This document shows positions 1 through 7,675 of a stretch of 24,772 nt of DNA, one piece after another; the first letter of the stretch is position 1; every line of letters starts with the position of its first letter. A model generated the notes under the pieces. The model was given only the letters and a program-made list of their open reading frames with translations. It did not search any database and was not told the DNA's origin. Source of the stretch: JALQUL01 sp964556425 (GTDB lineage Bacteria; Pseudomonadota; Gammaproteobacteria; Burkholderiales; Burkholderiaceae_C); assembly GCA_964556425.1 (NCBI GenBank), contig CAZKWC010000042.1:1-24772 (forward strand), written 5' to 3'. Position numbers and translations under genes: made by a program.

Positions 1-1071
1 TGGGTAACTACAGGCCCTGTTACCAAACAATTTGAGGCTAATTTCAATGAGTTTTTAGGTGGCGGTCTAGAATGTTTGGCCGTAAACTCTGCTACCGCAG
101 GCTTGCACCTAGCCCTAGAAGCACTTGGTATAGGCCCAGGTGATGAAGTGATTGCGCCTAGCCTAACTTTTACCGCCACAGTAGAAGTGGTCCGGTATTT
201 AGGAGCCGAGCCTGTTTTGGTGGATGTGGACCCAGTTACGCTAAACATGTGCCCAACCCAAGTTCGTAAAGCCATTACTGCTAAAACCAAAGCCATAATG
301 CCAGTGCATTATGCGGGCTTGGCTTGTAATATGCAGGCTATTTTAGCTATTGCCAAAGAGTTTAATTTAAAGGTAGTAGAAGACGCAGCGCACGCATTGC
401 CCACTACTTTTAATAAAGCCTTGGTGGGACAGTTGGATTCCGATATTACGGTGTTTAGTTTTTATGCCAACAAAACCATGACCACAGGAGAGGGGGGTAT
501 GGCAGTCACTAAAAACTCAGAACTAGCTAAGCGTATGCGCATAATGAGACTGCATGGAATGAATCGTGATGCCTTTGACCGTTTTACCTCTAAAACGCCA
601 GCTTGGTATTATGAAATTGTGGCGCCTGGTTTTAAATATAATTTAACTGATATTGCTTCTAGCATGGGCATAGAACAACTCAAAAAATTACCCGGTTTTT
701 TAAAAAGGCGACAGTATTTAGCTGCTAAGTATCATCAGCAATTAGCAGACCTGCCTTTAATTTTGCCTGCCAATGCACCAGAAGGCGATATTCACTCTTG
801 GCACTTGTATGTAATTAGGTTAAAACCTGAGGCTAAACTCAATCGAGATGAAGTCATCCAAGGCTTATCAGATGCAGGCATTGGCACTAGCGTACATTAT
901 GTACCGTTGCACCGTCATCCCTATTGGCGAGACCGGTATCAATTAACGCCCGCTATGTTTCCGGTTGCAGAATTAGCTTATCAGCAAATGTTAAGTATTC
1001 CTTTGTTTACCGCCATGACAGACTCCGACCAAGATCGAGTTATTACAGCCTTAAAAAATCTATTGGCTTAA
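1..1071 (+). CDS. DegT/DnrJ/EryC1/StrS-family sugar aminotransferase (5' partial)
   Basis: The reading frame is open from base 1, so the gene begins upstream; a TTG at 76 is an internal codon, because the preceding 25 codons (WVTTGPVTKQFEANF...) already match the family N-terminus. The family uses PLP to transfer an amino group, usually from glutamate, to a keto group on a nucleotide-activated sugar. Visible motifs are the N-terminal NSATAGLHLAL cofactor-binding segment, VEDAAHA, and SFYANKTMTTGEGG. The Lys in the last motif (codon near 472) is the expected Schiff-base residue. The HSWHLYVIRL and HYVPLHRHPYW segments near the C-terminus are also typical. It sits 39 bases upstream of a PglC-like transferase in a glycan locus, so it probably makes an amino-deoxy sugar for that polysaccharide. 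The exact substrate (UDP- or dTDP-linked, 3- or 4-keto) cannot be read from the sequence. Confidence 0.92.
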   Translation, partial: WVTTGPVTKQFEANFNEFLGGGLECLAVNSATAGLHLALEALGIGPGDEVIAPSLTFTATVEVVRYLGAEPVLVDVDPVTLNMCPTQVRKAITAKTKAIMPVHYAGLACNMQAILAIAKEFNLKVVEDAAHALPTTFNKALVGQLDSDITVFSFYANKTMTTGEGGMAVTKNSELAKRMRIMRLHGMNRDAFDRFTSKTPAWYYEIVAPGFKYNLTDIASSMGIEQLKKLPGFLKRRQYLAAKYHQQLADLPLILPANAPEGDIHSWHLYVIRLKPEAKLNRDEVIQGLSDAGIGTSVHYVPLHRHPYWRDRYQLTPAMFPVAELAYQQMLSIPLFTAMTDSDQDRVITALKNLLA

Positions 1072-1110
1072 CACCATATACAAGCTTATTGCCTCCAACT
1101 CCAATTTAAT

Positions 1111-1719
1111 ATGCTCAATTCAGTTATAAAAAGAAGCTTTGATATGCTAATGGCTATTTTTGCCTTATTAGTTTTATGGCCACTATTTTTAGCTTTAGCC
1201 CTCTGGATTAAGTTTGACTCTAAGGGGCCGGTATTTTTTCAACAAACCAGAGTGGGTCGTTATGAACGCAATTTTAAAATCTTAAAATTTCGTTCTATGT
1301 CTGTCGTTTTACCAGGTCAAACAGCTGGTTTATTAATTACAGTTGGCCAAGATGCAAGAGTGACTAGATCGGGTGCTTTTATAAGAAAAACAAAATTAGA
1401 TGAATTACCACAGCTAATTAATGTGTTGAAGGGCGAAATGAGTATAGTAGGTCCAAGGCCAGAGGTACCCCAATACATAGCTTATTACACACCGCAGCAA
1501 AAAACTTGCGTTTTAAGTGTAAGGCCTGGTATTACCGATAACGCTTCAATTATATTTAGAGATGAGAATGAAATTTTAGGTAAAGCTCAAGACCCAGAAA
1601 AAGCTTATGTTGAAGAGGTTTTACCGATTAAAATAAGGCTTTATACGAGCTATGTAGAAAATAATAGTTTTATTCAAGATCTTCAAATCATTTTCAAAAC
1701 CTTAAAAATTTTATTTTGA
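1111..1719 (+). CDS. Minimal bacterial sugar transferase (PglC/WcaJ-type phosphoglycosyl transferase)
   Basis: This 202-residue monotopic membrane enzyme transfers a sugar phosphate from a nucleotide sugar to undecaprenyl phosphate, the first membrane step of glycan assembly. Residues 10-34 form the single hydrophobic re-entrant helix. The conserved KFRSM follows near 59, the catalytic Asp-Glu pair is D97-E98 in KLDELPQL, and GPRPEVP lies at 114-120. The length matches the small PglC-like class and not the large WbaP/WcaJ proteins with extra N-terminal membrane helices. Base use is AT-rich like its neighbours. No strong Shine-Dalgarno sequence is visible before the ATG. Because a sugar aminotransferase precedes it, the transferred sugar may be amino-modified (for example of the bacillosamine type), but that is inference. 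It probably belongs to the same operon as the rfb genes, after a 49-base gap. Confidence 0.92.
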   Translation: MLNSVIKRSFDMLMAIFALLVLWPLFLALALWIKFDSKGPVFFQQTRVGRYERNFKILKFRSMSVVLPGQTAGLLITVGQDARVTRSGAFIRKTKLDELPQLINVLKGEMSIVGPRPEVPQYIAYYTPQQKTCVLSVRPGITDNASIIFRDENEILGKAQDPEKAYVEEVLPIKIRLYTSYVENNSFIQDLQIIFKTLKILF

Positions 1720-1757
1720 GTTGTTAAGGTAAAAGCAGTTTTAATTTTTTCAATAAG

Positions 1758-1762
1758 TAGGA
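1758..1762 (+). promoter_or_regulatory. Ribosome binding site of rfbB
   Basis: TAGGA lies 6 bases before the ATG at 1769 and supports that start. Confidence 0.6.
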
Positions 1763-1768
1763 TTCATC

Positions 1769-2824
1769 ATGATTGTAGTAACTGGCGGAGCAGGTTTTAT
1801 TGGGTCTAATTTTGTTTTAGATTGGTGTGCTCAAAACCAAGAAACAGTACTCAATATTGACAAATTAACCTACGCTGGAAACCTAGAAAATCTAGCTAGT
1901 TTAAAAAATAATGCACAGCATATTTTTGTACAAGCTGACATTGCTAACGGCGAGCTCATGTTGGAATTGTTGACCAAGCATCAGCCTCGTGCAATTATTA
2001 ATTTCGCAGCCGAATCCCATGTCGATAGGTCAATACATGGCCCTGCTGAGTTTATTCAAACCAATATTGTGGGTACTTTTCAATTGTTGGAGGCCAGCAA
2101 AACTTATTTTAAAAGCCTAGCCCCTGACCAAGCAGCTGCCTTTCGGTTTTTACATGTTTCAACCGACGAAGTGTATGGTTCATTGTCAAAAACAGACCCT
2201 GCCTTTACCGAGAAAAAGAATTTTGAACCCAATAGTCCATATTCGGCAAGCAAGGCCGCTAGTGATCATTTAGTCAGGGCATATCATCACACATTTGGTC
2301 TGCCAGTCTTGACTACTAATTGCTCCAATAATTATGGCCCTTACCATTTTCCAGAAAAGTTAATTCCTCTCATGATTGTGAATGCTTTAGCTGGAAAAAA
2401 TTTACCTGTTTACGGCGATGGTCAACAAATTAGGGACTGGCTATATGTAAAAGACCATTGCAGTGCAATTCGTACTGTATTGCAAAAAGGCGTGTTAGGC
2501 GAAACTTATAACGTCGGAGGCTGGAACGAAAAACCCAACCTCGACATTGTGCATATGGTGTGTGATTTGTTAAATGAAATGCAACCGCGCCTCGATGGAA
2601 AAAAATATCAAGAGCAAATTACTTTTGTGACTGACCGCCCAGGCCACGACCGTCGTTATGCGATTGATGCGAGTAAAATTGCCACCGATTTAGGCTGGAA
2701 ACCTGCAGAAACCTTTGAAACAGGAATTCGTAAAACCGTGCAATGGTACTTAGACAATCAGCAGTGGGTAGCCAATGTACAAAGTGGCTCGTACAAAGAT
2801 TGGATTAATCAGCAGTATGAATAA
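1769..2824 (+). CDS. rfbB: dTDP-glucose 4,6-dehydratase
   Basis: RfbB/RmlB converts dTDP-glucose to dTDP-4-keto-6-deoxyglucose in the cytoplasm, the committed step toward dTDP-rhamnose and many other dTDP-deoxysugars. This 351-residue protein is of normal length for the extended SDR family. The NAD-binding GGAGFIG is at residues 6-12. STDEVYG contains the dehydration residues T132, D133 and E134. The catalytic YxxxK is Y158 and K162 in PYSASKAASD. The DRPGHDRRYAID segment near the C-terminus is typical of RfbB. A clear ribosome binding site precedes the ATG. The 3' end overlaps rfbD by 8 bases, which indicates co-transcription and likely translational coupling. Confidence 0.97.
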   Translation: MIVVTGGAGFIGSNFVLDWCAQNQETVLNIDKLTYAGNLENLASLKNNAQHIFVQADIANGELMLELLTKHQPRAIINFAAESHVDRSIHGPAEFIQTNIVGTFQLLEASKTYFKSLAPDQAAAFRFLHVSTDEVYGSLSKTDPAFTEKKNFEPNSPYSASKAASDHLVRAYHHTFGLPVLTTNCSNNYGPYHFPEKLIPLMIVNALAGKNLPVYGDGQQIRDWLYVKDHCSAIRTVLQKGVLGETYNVGGWNEKPNLDIVHMVCDLLNEMQPRLDGKKYQEQITFVTDRPGHDRRYAIDASKIATDLGWKPAETFETGIRKTVQWYLDNQQWVANVQSGSYKDWINQQYE

Positions 2825-3746
2825 TTTAGCCCAGTCTTACCACCCAGTTATTTTATTATTGGGTGCTAATGGCCAAGTTGGCTGGGAGTTGCGACGTAGT
2901 TTGTCCTTGTTAGGCACGGTTATTGCGCTAGATCGCAATGGTGATAATAACGGTAATTATGCTGGTAACCTTGAAGACCCCTGCGCAATTGAGGCGACTA
3001 TTCAAACTTTAAAACCGCAAGTGGTGGTTAATGCTGCTGCTTACACAGCGGTCGATAAAGCCGAACATGATTACGATAAAGCTTATTTAATTAATGCCTT
3101 GGCAGTGGCGCAAATAGCCAAGGCCTGCAAAGTAGTAAATGCCTTATTGGTGCACTATTCAACCGATTATGTATTTGATGGCTCTGGCAGTATTGCCAAA
3201 TTAGAAACCGATGCAACTCATCCAGTTAACTTATATGGTTTAAGTAAACTAGAAGGCGAGCAACTTATTAAAACCAATTGTGAAAAATACCTTATTTTTA
3301 GAACCAGTTGGGTTTATGCCAGTAAAGGGGCTAATTTTGCAAAAACGATGCTTCGTTTAGCTCAAGAAAAATCAGAGTTAAAAGTTATCAACGATCAAAT
3401 TGGTGCACCTACTGGTGCCGATTTAATTGCTGATGTAACGGCTCACGCAATTGTGCAAACATTGGCTCAGCCCCATTTAGTAGGCTTGTATCATTTGGTA
3501 GCTTCTGGTAGTTGTAGTTGGTTTGAATATACGCAGTTGGTACTTGCCACGGCTCAAAAATTAGGCAAAACATTAAAAGTTTTACCTCACCAAGTACAGT
3601 CCATACCAAGCGCCGCTTACCCTACAATAGCCAAGCGACCACTTAATTCAAGGCTTAATCATCTACTGATTGAAGACAAATTCAAGCTATTAATGCCTAG
3701 TTGGCAAATAGGGGTAGAGCGATTAGTGACCGAAGTATGCAGTTAA
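2817..3746 (+). CDS. rfbD: dTDP-4-dehydrorhamnose reductase
   Basis: RfbD/RmlD reduces dTDP-4-keto-L-rhamnose to dTDP-L-rhamnose with NAD(P)H. I chose the ATG at 2817, inside the last codons of rfbB, because residues from there (MNNLAQSYHPVILLLGANG) run directly into the Rossmann motif; starting at 2775 would add 14 residues without family character and deepen the overlap. The protein is then 309 residues, normal for RmlD. GANGQVG is at 16-22, NAAAYTAVDKAE near 72-83, STDYVFDG at 115-122, and the catalytic Y140/K144 lie in NLYGLSKLEGE. FRTSWVYA and a C-terminal RPLNSRL segment also match. Its immediate substrate is made by RfbC, whose gene is absent from this window. Confidence 0.96.
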   Translation: MNNLAQSYHPVILLLGANGQVGWELRRSLSLLGTVIALDRNGDNNGNYAGNLEDPCAIEATIQTLKPQVVVNAAAYTAVDKAEHDYDKAYLINALAVAQIAKACKVVNALLVHYSTDYVFDGSGSIAKLETDATHPVNLYGLSKLEGEQLIKTNCEKYLIFRTSWVYASKGANFAKTMLRLAQEKSELKVINDQIGAPTGADLIADVTAHAIVQTLAQPHLVGLYHLVASGSCSWFEYTQLVLATAQKLGKTLKVLPHQVQSIPSAAYPTIAKRPLNSRLNHLLIEDKFKLLMPSWQIGVERLVTEVCS

Positions 3747-3777
3747 AATTTCAGTTCTAAATTACCATATATAAGTT

Positions 3778-3782
3778 GGAGG
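3778..3782 (+). promoter_or_regulatory. Strong ribosome binding site of rfbA
   Basis: GGAGG lies 7 bases before the ATG at 3790. It is the best Shine-Dalgarno match in the glycan cluster and fixes the rfbA start. Confidence 0.75.
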
Positions 3783-3789
3783 CATTCAT

Positions 3790-4677
3790 ATGACAAATCG
3801 TAAAGGTATTATTTTGGCCGGAGGTTCTGGCACTCGTTTGCATCCTGCAACTCTTGCCATGAGCAAACAGTTATTGCCAGTTTACGATAAGCCCATGGTT
3901 TACCACCCATTAACTACATTAATGCTGGCAGGCATTAAAGAAATTTTATTAATTAGCACACCCCAAGATACACCTAGATTTGAGCAATTGCTAGGAGATG
4001 GCTCTCAGTGGGGTATTTCCATTCAATATGCGGTACAGCCTAGCCCAGATGGCTTGGCTCAAGCATTTATTATTGGTGAAAAATTTATTAATAATTGCCC
4101 AAGTGCTTTAGTCTTGGGAGACAATTTATTTTATGGTCACGATTTTCAAAATTTGTTACAACAAGCAGATCAAAATAAAACCGGTGCCACTGTTTTTGCC
4201 TATCATGTTCAAGACCCAGAGCGTTATGGCGTCGTAGAGTTTAACAAACAAGGCACAGCTATTAGCATAGAAGAAAAGCCATTGCAGCCCAAAAGTAATT
4301 ATGCGGTTACAGGCCTTTATTTTTATGATGAGCAAGTGGTAGGCATTGCCAAGTCAATCAAGCCTAGTGCCAGGGGCGAGCTAGAAATTACTACTGTTAA
4401 TCAGGCCTACCTAGAGCAAGCCAATTTACAAGTACAAATTTTAAAACGAGGTTATGCTTGGTTAGACACTGGCACGCATGATAGCTTGTTACAAGCCGGA
4501 CAATTTATTGCCACGCTAGAACAAAGACAGGGTTTAAAAATTGCGTGTCCCGAAGAAGTGGCGTGGCGTTTAGGTTTTATTAATACCCAGCAGTTAGAAA
4601 AGTTAGCACAGCCCTTGGCTAAAAGTAGTTATGGTCAGTATTTGCTTAAAATGATTAAAGAAGAAAGTGCTCACTAA
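3790..4677 (+). CDS. rfbA: Glucose-1-phosphate thymidylyltransferase
   Basis: RfbA/RmlA makes dTDP-glucose from glucose-1-phosphate and dTTP, the first step feeding RfbB. The 295-residue length is that of the short RmlA form. The nucleotide-binding signature GGSGTRLHP is at residues 11-19, followed by the SKQLLPVYDKPM block. LGDNLFYG contains the metal-binding Asp, and EEKP and GYAWLDTGTHDSL are further family signatures. The 43-base gap after rfbD contains a strong ribosome binding site, so translation initiates independently even if the mRNA is shared. The stop codon overlaps the start of the next gene by one base (TAATG). Gene order is rfbB-rfbD-rfbA, with wzm where rfbC is often found. 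Confidence 0.97.
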   Translation: MTNRKGIILAGGSGTRLHPATLAMSKQLLPVYDKPMVYHPLTTLMLAGIKEILLISTPQDTPRFEQLLGDGSQWGISIQYAVQPSPDGLAQAFIIGEKFINNCPSALVLGDNLFYGHDFQNLLQQADQNKTGATVFAYHVQDPERYGVVEFNKQGTAISIEEKPLQPKSNYAVTGLYFYDEQVVGIAKSIKPSARGELEITTVNQAYLEQANLQVQILKRGYAWLDTGTHDSLLQAGQFIATLEQRQGLKIACPEEVAWRLGFINTQQLEKLAQPLAKSSYGQYLLKMIKEESAH

Positions 4678-5510
4678 TGAACCCCCATGCCGCCCAGCCT
4701 AGCTCTGTAAAAGCTTTGGTGCAAAGTTTATGGACTAACCGAAGCCTTATTTTACAAATGGCCAACAGAGAGGTAATTGGCCGTTACAGAGGTTCGGCCA
4801 TGGGTCTGTTATGGTCGTTTTTAAACCCCGTTTTTATGTTAATGGTTTATACCTATTTTTTTGCAGTGGTGTTTAAATCTAAATGGGGTGACGGGGCAGG
4901 CAGTGATAGTAAAACACAATTTGCAGTGATTTTATTTGTGGGCATGATTGTGCACAGCTTATTTGCGGAAGTGATTTCTAGGGCTCCTTCGCTTATTTTA
5001 GGTAATGCCAATTATGTTAAAAAAGTAGTTTTTCCAATAGAAATTTTGCCGGTGATTAGCGTGGGTGCAGCACTGTTTCATTCAGCGATTAGCTTGTTAG
5101 TGCTCATTATTGCATTTGTTATTTTTAACGGTTTTGTGCATCCTAGCGTCTTATTGTTACCGCTTGTGTTTTTACCCTTTATTATTTTAATCACAGGGGT
5201 TGCATGGATACTTGCATCTTTAGGGGTTTATGTGCGCGACTTGGCGCAAACCATCAATGTATTTGTTACGGTTTTAATGTTTTTATCCCCTGTTTTTTAT
5301 TCTATTTCTTCGGTTCCAGTTCGTTTACAAACCCTTATTTATATAAACCCTCTTACTTTTATTATCGAGCAATCAAGAGAGGTTTTAATTTGGGGCAATA
5401 TGCCAAATTTTTTAGGATTATTGGCTTATATGTTAGTAGCTTGTGCAGTGGCAAGTCTGGGTTTTTTCTGGTTTCAAAAAACACGTAAAGGTTTTGCAGA
5501 TGTCATCTGA
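4677..5510 (+). CDS. wzm: Polysaccharide ABC exporter, permease subunit (Wzm/KpsM type)
   Basis: This 277-residue protein is an ABC-2 type integral membrane subunit that, with the ATPase encoded next, exports a completed undecaprenyl-linked glycan across the inner membrane. Near the N-terminus it has the family segment ANREVIGRYRGSAMGLLWSF, then hydrophobic segments consistent with six transmembrane helices (about residues 37-60, 80-100, 121-155, 160-185, 195-215 and 245-267). GVYVRDLAQ, with the downstream FLSPVFYS and NPLTFIIEQSRE, is typical of O-antigen and teichoic-acid permeases. Its ATG overlaps the rfbA stop codon by one base, and its 3' end overlaps the ATPase gene by 11 bases, so the exporter is tightly coupled to dTDP-sugar synthesis. 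An ABC-dependent, rather than Wzx/Wzy-dependent, route is therefore indicated for the polymer. Confidence 0.95.
   Translation: MNPHAAQPSSVKALVQSLWTNRSLILQMANREVIGRYRGSAMGLLWSFLNPVFMLMVYTYFFAVVFKSKWGDGAGSDSKTQFAVILFVGMIVHSLFAEVISRAPSLILGNANYVKKVVFPIEILPVISVGAALFHSAISLLVLIIAFVIFNGFVHPSVLLLPLVFLPFIILITGVAWILASLGVYVRDLAQTINVFVTVLMFLSPVFYSISSVPVRLQTLIYINPLTFIIEQSREVLIWGNMPNFLGLLAYMLVACAVASLGFFWFQKTRKGFADVI
5487..5491 (+). promoter_or_regulatory. Ribosome binding site selecting the wzt start
   Basis: AAAGG lies 8 bases before the ATG at 5500, inside the end of wzm. It favours 5500 over a GTG at 5443 that would deepen the overlap. Confidence 0.5.
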
Positions 5511-6873
5511 TGTAGCTATTCAAGTCGAAAATTTAAGTAAATGTTACCAAATTTATAACAAGCCAAGCGATCGTTTAAAACAGTTTTTATACCCTAGTAT
5601 TAAGCGTATGCTGGGTAAACATGCACACAATTATTACCAAGATTTTTGGGCTTTAAATAATATTAATTTTGTGATTCCTAAAGGTGAAACAGTAGGGGTT
5701 ATTGGTAAAAATGGATCGGGCAAATCAACTCTTTTACAAATTATTTGTGGCACTCTAACACCTACTTCAGGCATAGTGAATACACAAGGCAGGATTGGCG
5801 CCTTATTAGAGCTAGGTTCGGGTTTTAACCCCGAGTTTACTGGTCGAGAAAACGTCTATTTAAACGCTTCGGTTTTGGGTTTAAAAAAAGAAGAAATAGA
5901 AGCCAAATTAGACGATATTTTGTCATTTGCCGATATTGGAGCATTTATAGATCAACCAGTCAAAAAATACTCAAGCGGTATGAGTGTAAGACTAGCCTTT
6001 GCTGTACAGGCACAAATAGAGCCAGACATTTTAATCGTTGACGAAGCCTTAGCAGTAGGCGATGCAAGGTTTCAGGCGAAGTGTTTTAGTCGTTTACAAA
6101 AACTCAAAGAAAATGGCACCAGCATTTTATTGGTTACTCATTCGAGTGAACAAATTGTGCAACATTGTTCTTATGCTTTGTTGTTAAATAATGGGCAACA
6201 AATTGCAGAAGGTAAGCCTAAACAAGTAGTGAATCAATACCATGATATTTTATTTGGTAAAACGTCGACTCAATTAAAATCAACAAAAGTGTCTGTAGAT
6301 GAAGTACAAGTTTTACCCGAGTACCCAGTTCTTGCGCAATCAGAGGCAACACGCTTTAATTTAAGCACCTGCGAAGATGTTTTTAGTGAGCATTCTGGTT
6401 ATAACGAACATGAGTATCGGTGGGGTGATGCAAAAGCAAAAATTATTGACTATATTTTGCTTGATGGTGACAGACAATATCCAGCTAGTGCTGCGACAGG
6501 ATCAAAACTCACTGTCTTGGTTAATATCTTATTTCTCCAAGACATATTCAGACCTATTTTAGGCTTTACTGTCAAAACTAAAGCAGGCCAGGTAGTGTAT
6601 GGAAGTAACACTGAAATATCTGAGTCAAGAGGTGCTCAAGTGTTTCAATCGATGGGCCGAGCAGGTAGTGTGGTGCAAGCAAAAATTAATTTTGAAGCCA
6701 ATTTATCTGCTGGAGATTATTTTTTATCTTTTGGTGTGGCAAGCCAACAAACTCAAGATTTAGAACCTCACGATAGACGTTTTGATTGCGTGCATTTAAT
6801 TATTGAACCTACACCTCATTTTTTTGGCTTCACTGATTTGCACGCCAATTTTGAGAAGACAGAAAGCTTGTGA
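5500..6873 (+). CDS. wzt: Polysaccharide ABC exporter, ATPase subunit with C-terminal glycan-binding domain (Wzt)
   Basis: Starting at the ATG at 5500, the protein is 457 residues. The N-terminal 250 or so form an ABC ATPase: Walker A GKNGSGKST at about 69-77, the ABC signature YSSGMS from 157, Walker B ending in D181-E182 (IVDEALAVGD), and the switch His in LLVTHSS. From about residue 290 the rest is an extra domain of about 165 residues matching the Wzt C-terminal beta-sandwich (RWGDAKAKI..., then FTVKTKAGQVVYGSNT and LSAGDYFLSFGVA). In known O9a-type systems this domain recognises the terminal modification of the finished chain. A capped chain and matching terminator enzyme would then be expected elsewhere in the locus. 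The stop lies one base from the stop of the convergent transporter gene. Confidence 0.95.
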   Translation: MSSDVAIQVENLSKCYQIYNKPSDRLKQFLYPSIKRMLGKHAHNYYQDFWALNNINFVIPKGETVGVIGKNGSGKSTLLQIICGTLTPTSGIVNTQGRIGALLELGSGFNPEFTGRENVYLNASVLGLKKEEIEAKLDDILSFADIGAFIDQPVKKYSSGMSVRLAFAVQAQIEPDILIVDEALAVGDARFQAKCFSRLQKLKENGTSILLVTHSSEQIVQHCSYALLLNNGQQIAEGKPKQVVNQYHDILFGKTSTQLKSTKVSVDEVQVLPEYPVLAQSEATRFNLSTCEDVFSEHSGYNEHEYRWGDAKAKIIDYILLDGDRQYPASAATGSKLTVLVNILFLQDIFRPILGFTVKTKAGQVVYGSNTEISESRGAQVFQSMGRAGSVVQAKINFEANLSAGDYFLSFGVASQQTQDLEPHDRRFDCVHLIIEPTPHFFGFTDLHANFEKTESL

Positions 6874-6874
6874 G

Positions 6875-7651
6875 TTAAATCATTTTAATTGCAATAATCA
6901 TGAGTACCAAGGCCAGCATGATTTGTAATAATCGTGCTGGCATTTTACCTGCTATAAGGCTGCCTACTAAAACAGCAGGCAAAGAGCCTAATAGCAGACT
7001 AGCTAGCATCCAATAATCTACTTTCCCTGCAATTAAATAACCTAATCCAGCAAATATTGCCAGTGGTATAGCATGCACAATATCGGTGGCAACCAGCCTA
7101 TGTGGTGTCATTCGAAACGGATATAAAAATAACAACATAACACTGCCAATTGCACCAGCACCAACACTTGTTAAAGATACACATAAACCTAAAATGGCTC
7201 CAGCAAGCACCGTGAGTGGTTTCTGAGCGCGTTTAAAATTTTGCGCATGTTGCGTTCTTTGTTGTGTTGCAAAGGCATTGAGTTTTTTGGCAAATAAAAG
7301 CCCAATTGCAGTAACAAAAACCACCACTGAAATTGCACTGGTTAGCCAAGTCATTTTGACTACTTCATGGCTCATACTAACCAAAATTACAATTAGAGCC
7401 GTGCTAGGCAAACTACCTAGCCACAGCCGCTTTACTACTTGCCAATCAACTTGACCTTTTTTATTATGAATCGTAGTCGCAACTATTTTAGTGATAGCTG
7501 CAAACCATAAATCAGTAGCAATAGCTGTGACAGGCGACACTCCAAAAAATAAGAGTAACAAGGGAGTCATTAGAGCGCCGCCGCCCACACCCGTTAATCC
7601 CACAATTAAACCGGTTAAGGCTCCAGCGAGCGAATAAGAATAATCAATCAT
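6875..7651 (-). CDS. TauE/SafE-family membrane transporter
   Basis: This 258-residue protein is highly hydrophobic with about eight predicted membrane segments. Two similar halves each begin with a glycine-rich motif: LVGLTGVGGGALMTPLLLL near residues 16-34 and SVGAGAIGSVMLLFLYP near 161-177. That inverted-repeat pattern is the TauE/SafE signature. Members carry sulfur-containing or organic anions such as sulfite, sulfoacetate or taurine-derived products, and the direction of transport varies. It lies 24 bases downstream of cysQ on the same strand, probably as its operon partner, which supports a sulfur-compound role. The gene ends one base from the wzt stop codon on the opposite strand, with no visible terminator between them. 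The substrate cannot be read from the sequence. Confidence 0.9.
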   Translation of the reverse strand: MIDYSYSLAGALTGLIVGLTGVGGGALMTPLLLLFFGVSPVTAIATDLWFAAITKIVATTIHNKKGQVDWQVVKRLWLGSLPSTALIVILVSMSHEVVKMTWLTSAISVVVFVTAIGLLFAKKLNAFATQQRTQHAQNFKRAQKPLTVLAGAILGLCVSLTSVGAGAIGSVMLLFLYPFRMTPHRLVATDIVHAIPLAIFAGLGYLIAGKVDYWMLASLLLGSLPAVLVGSLIAGKMPARLLQIMLALVLMIIAIKMI

Positions 7652-7675
7652 GTCTATTTACTTTTAGAGTGCTTA

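Noticed and set aside
76..1071. Complete aminotransferase gene starting at TTG 76
   Set aside because: The frame is open to base 1 and those 25 codons fit the family, so the gene is truncated by the window edge.
2775..2816. Earlier start for rfbD
   Set aside because: The extra 14 residues lack family character and lie wholly in the 3' end of rfbB; the ATG at 2817 gives the normal RmlD N-terminus.
5443..5499. GTG start for wzt at 5443
   Set aside because: The ATG at 5500 has an AAAGG ribosome binding site and gives the usual Wzt start; the longer form would overlap wzm by 68 bases.
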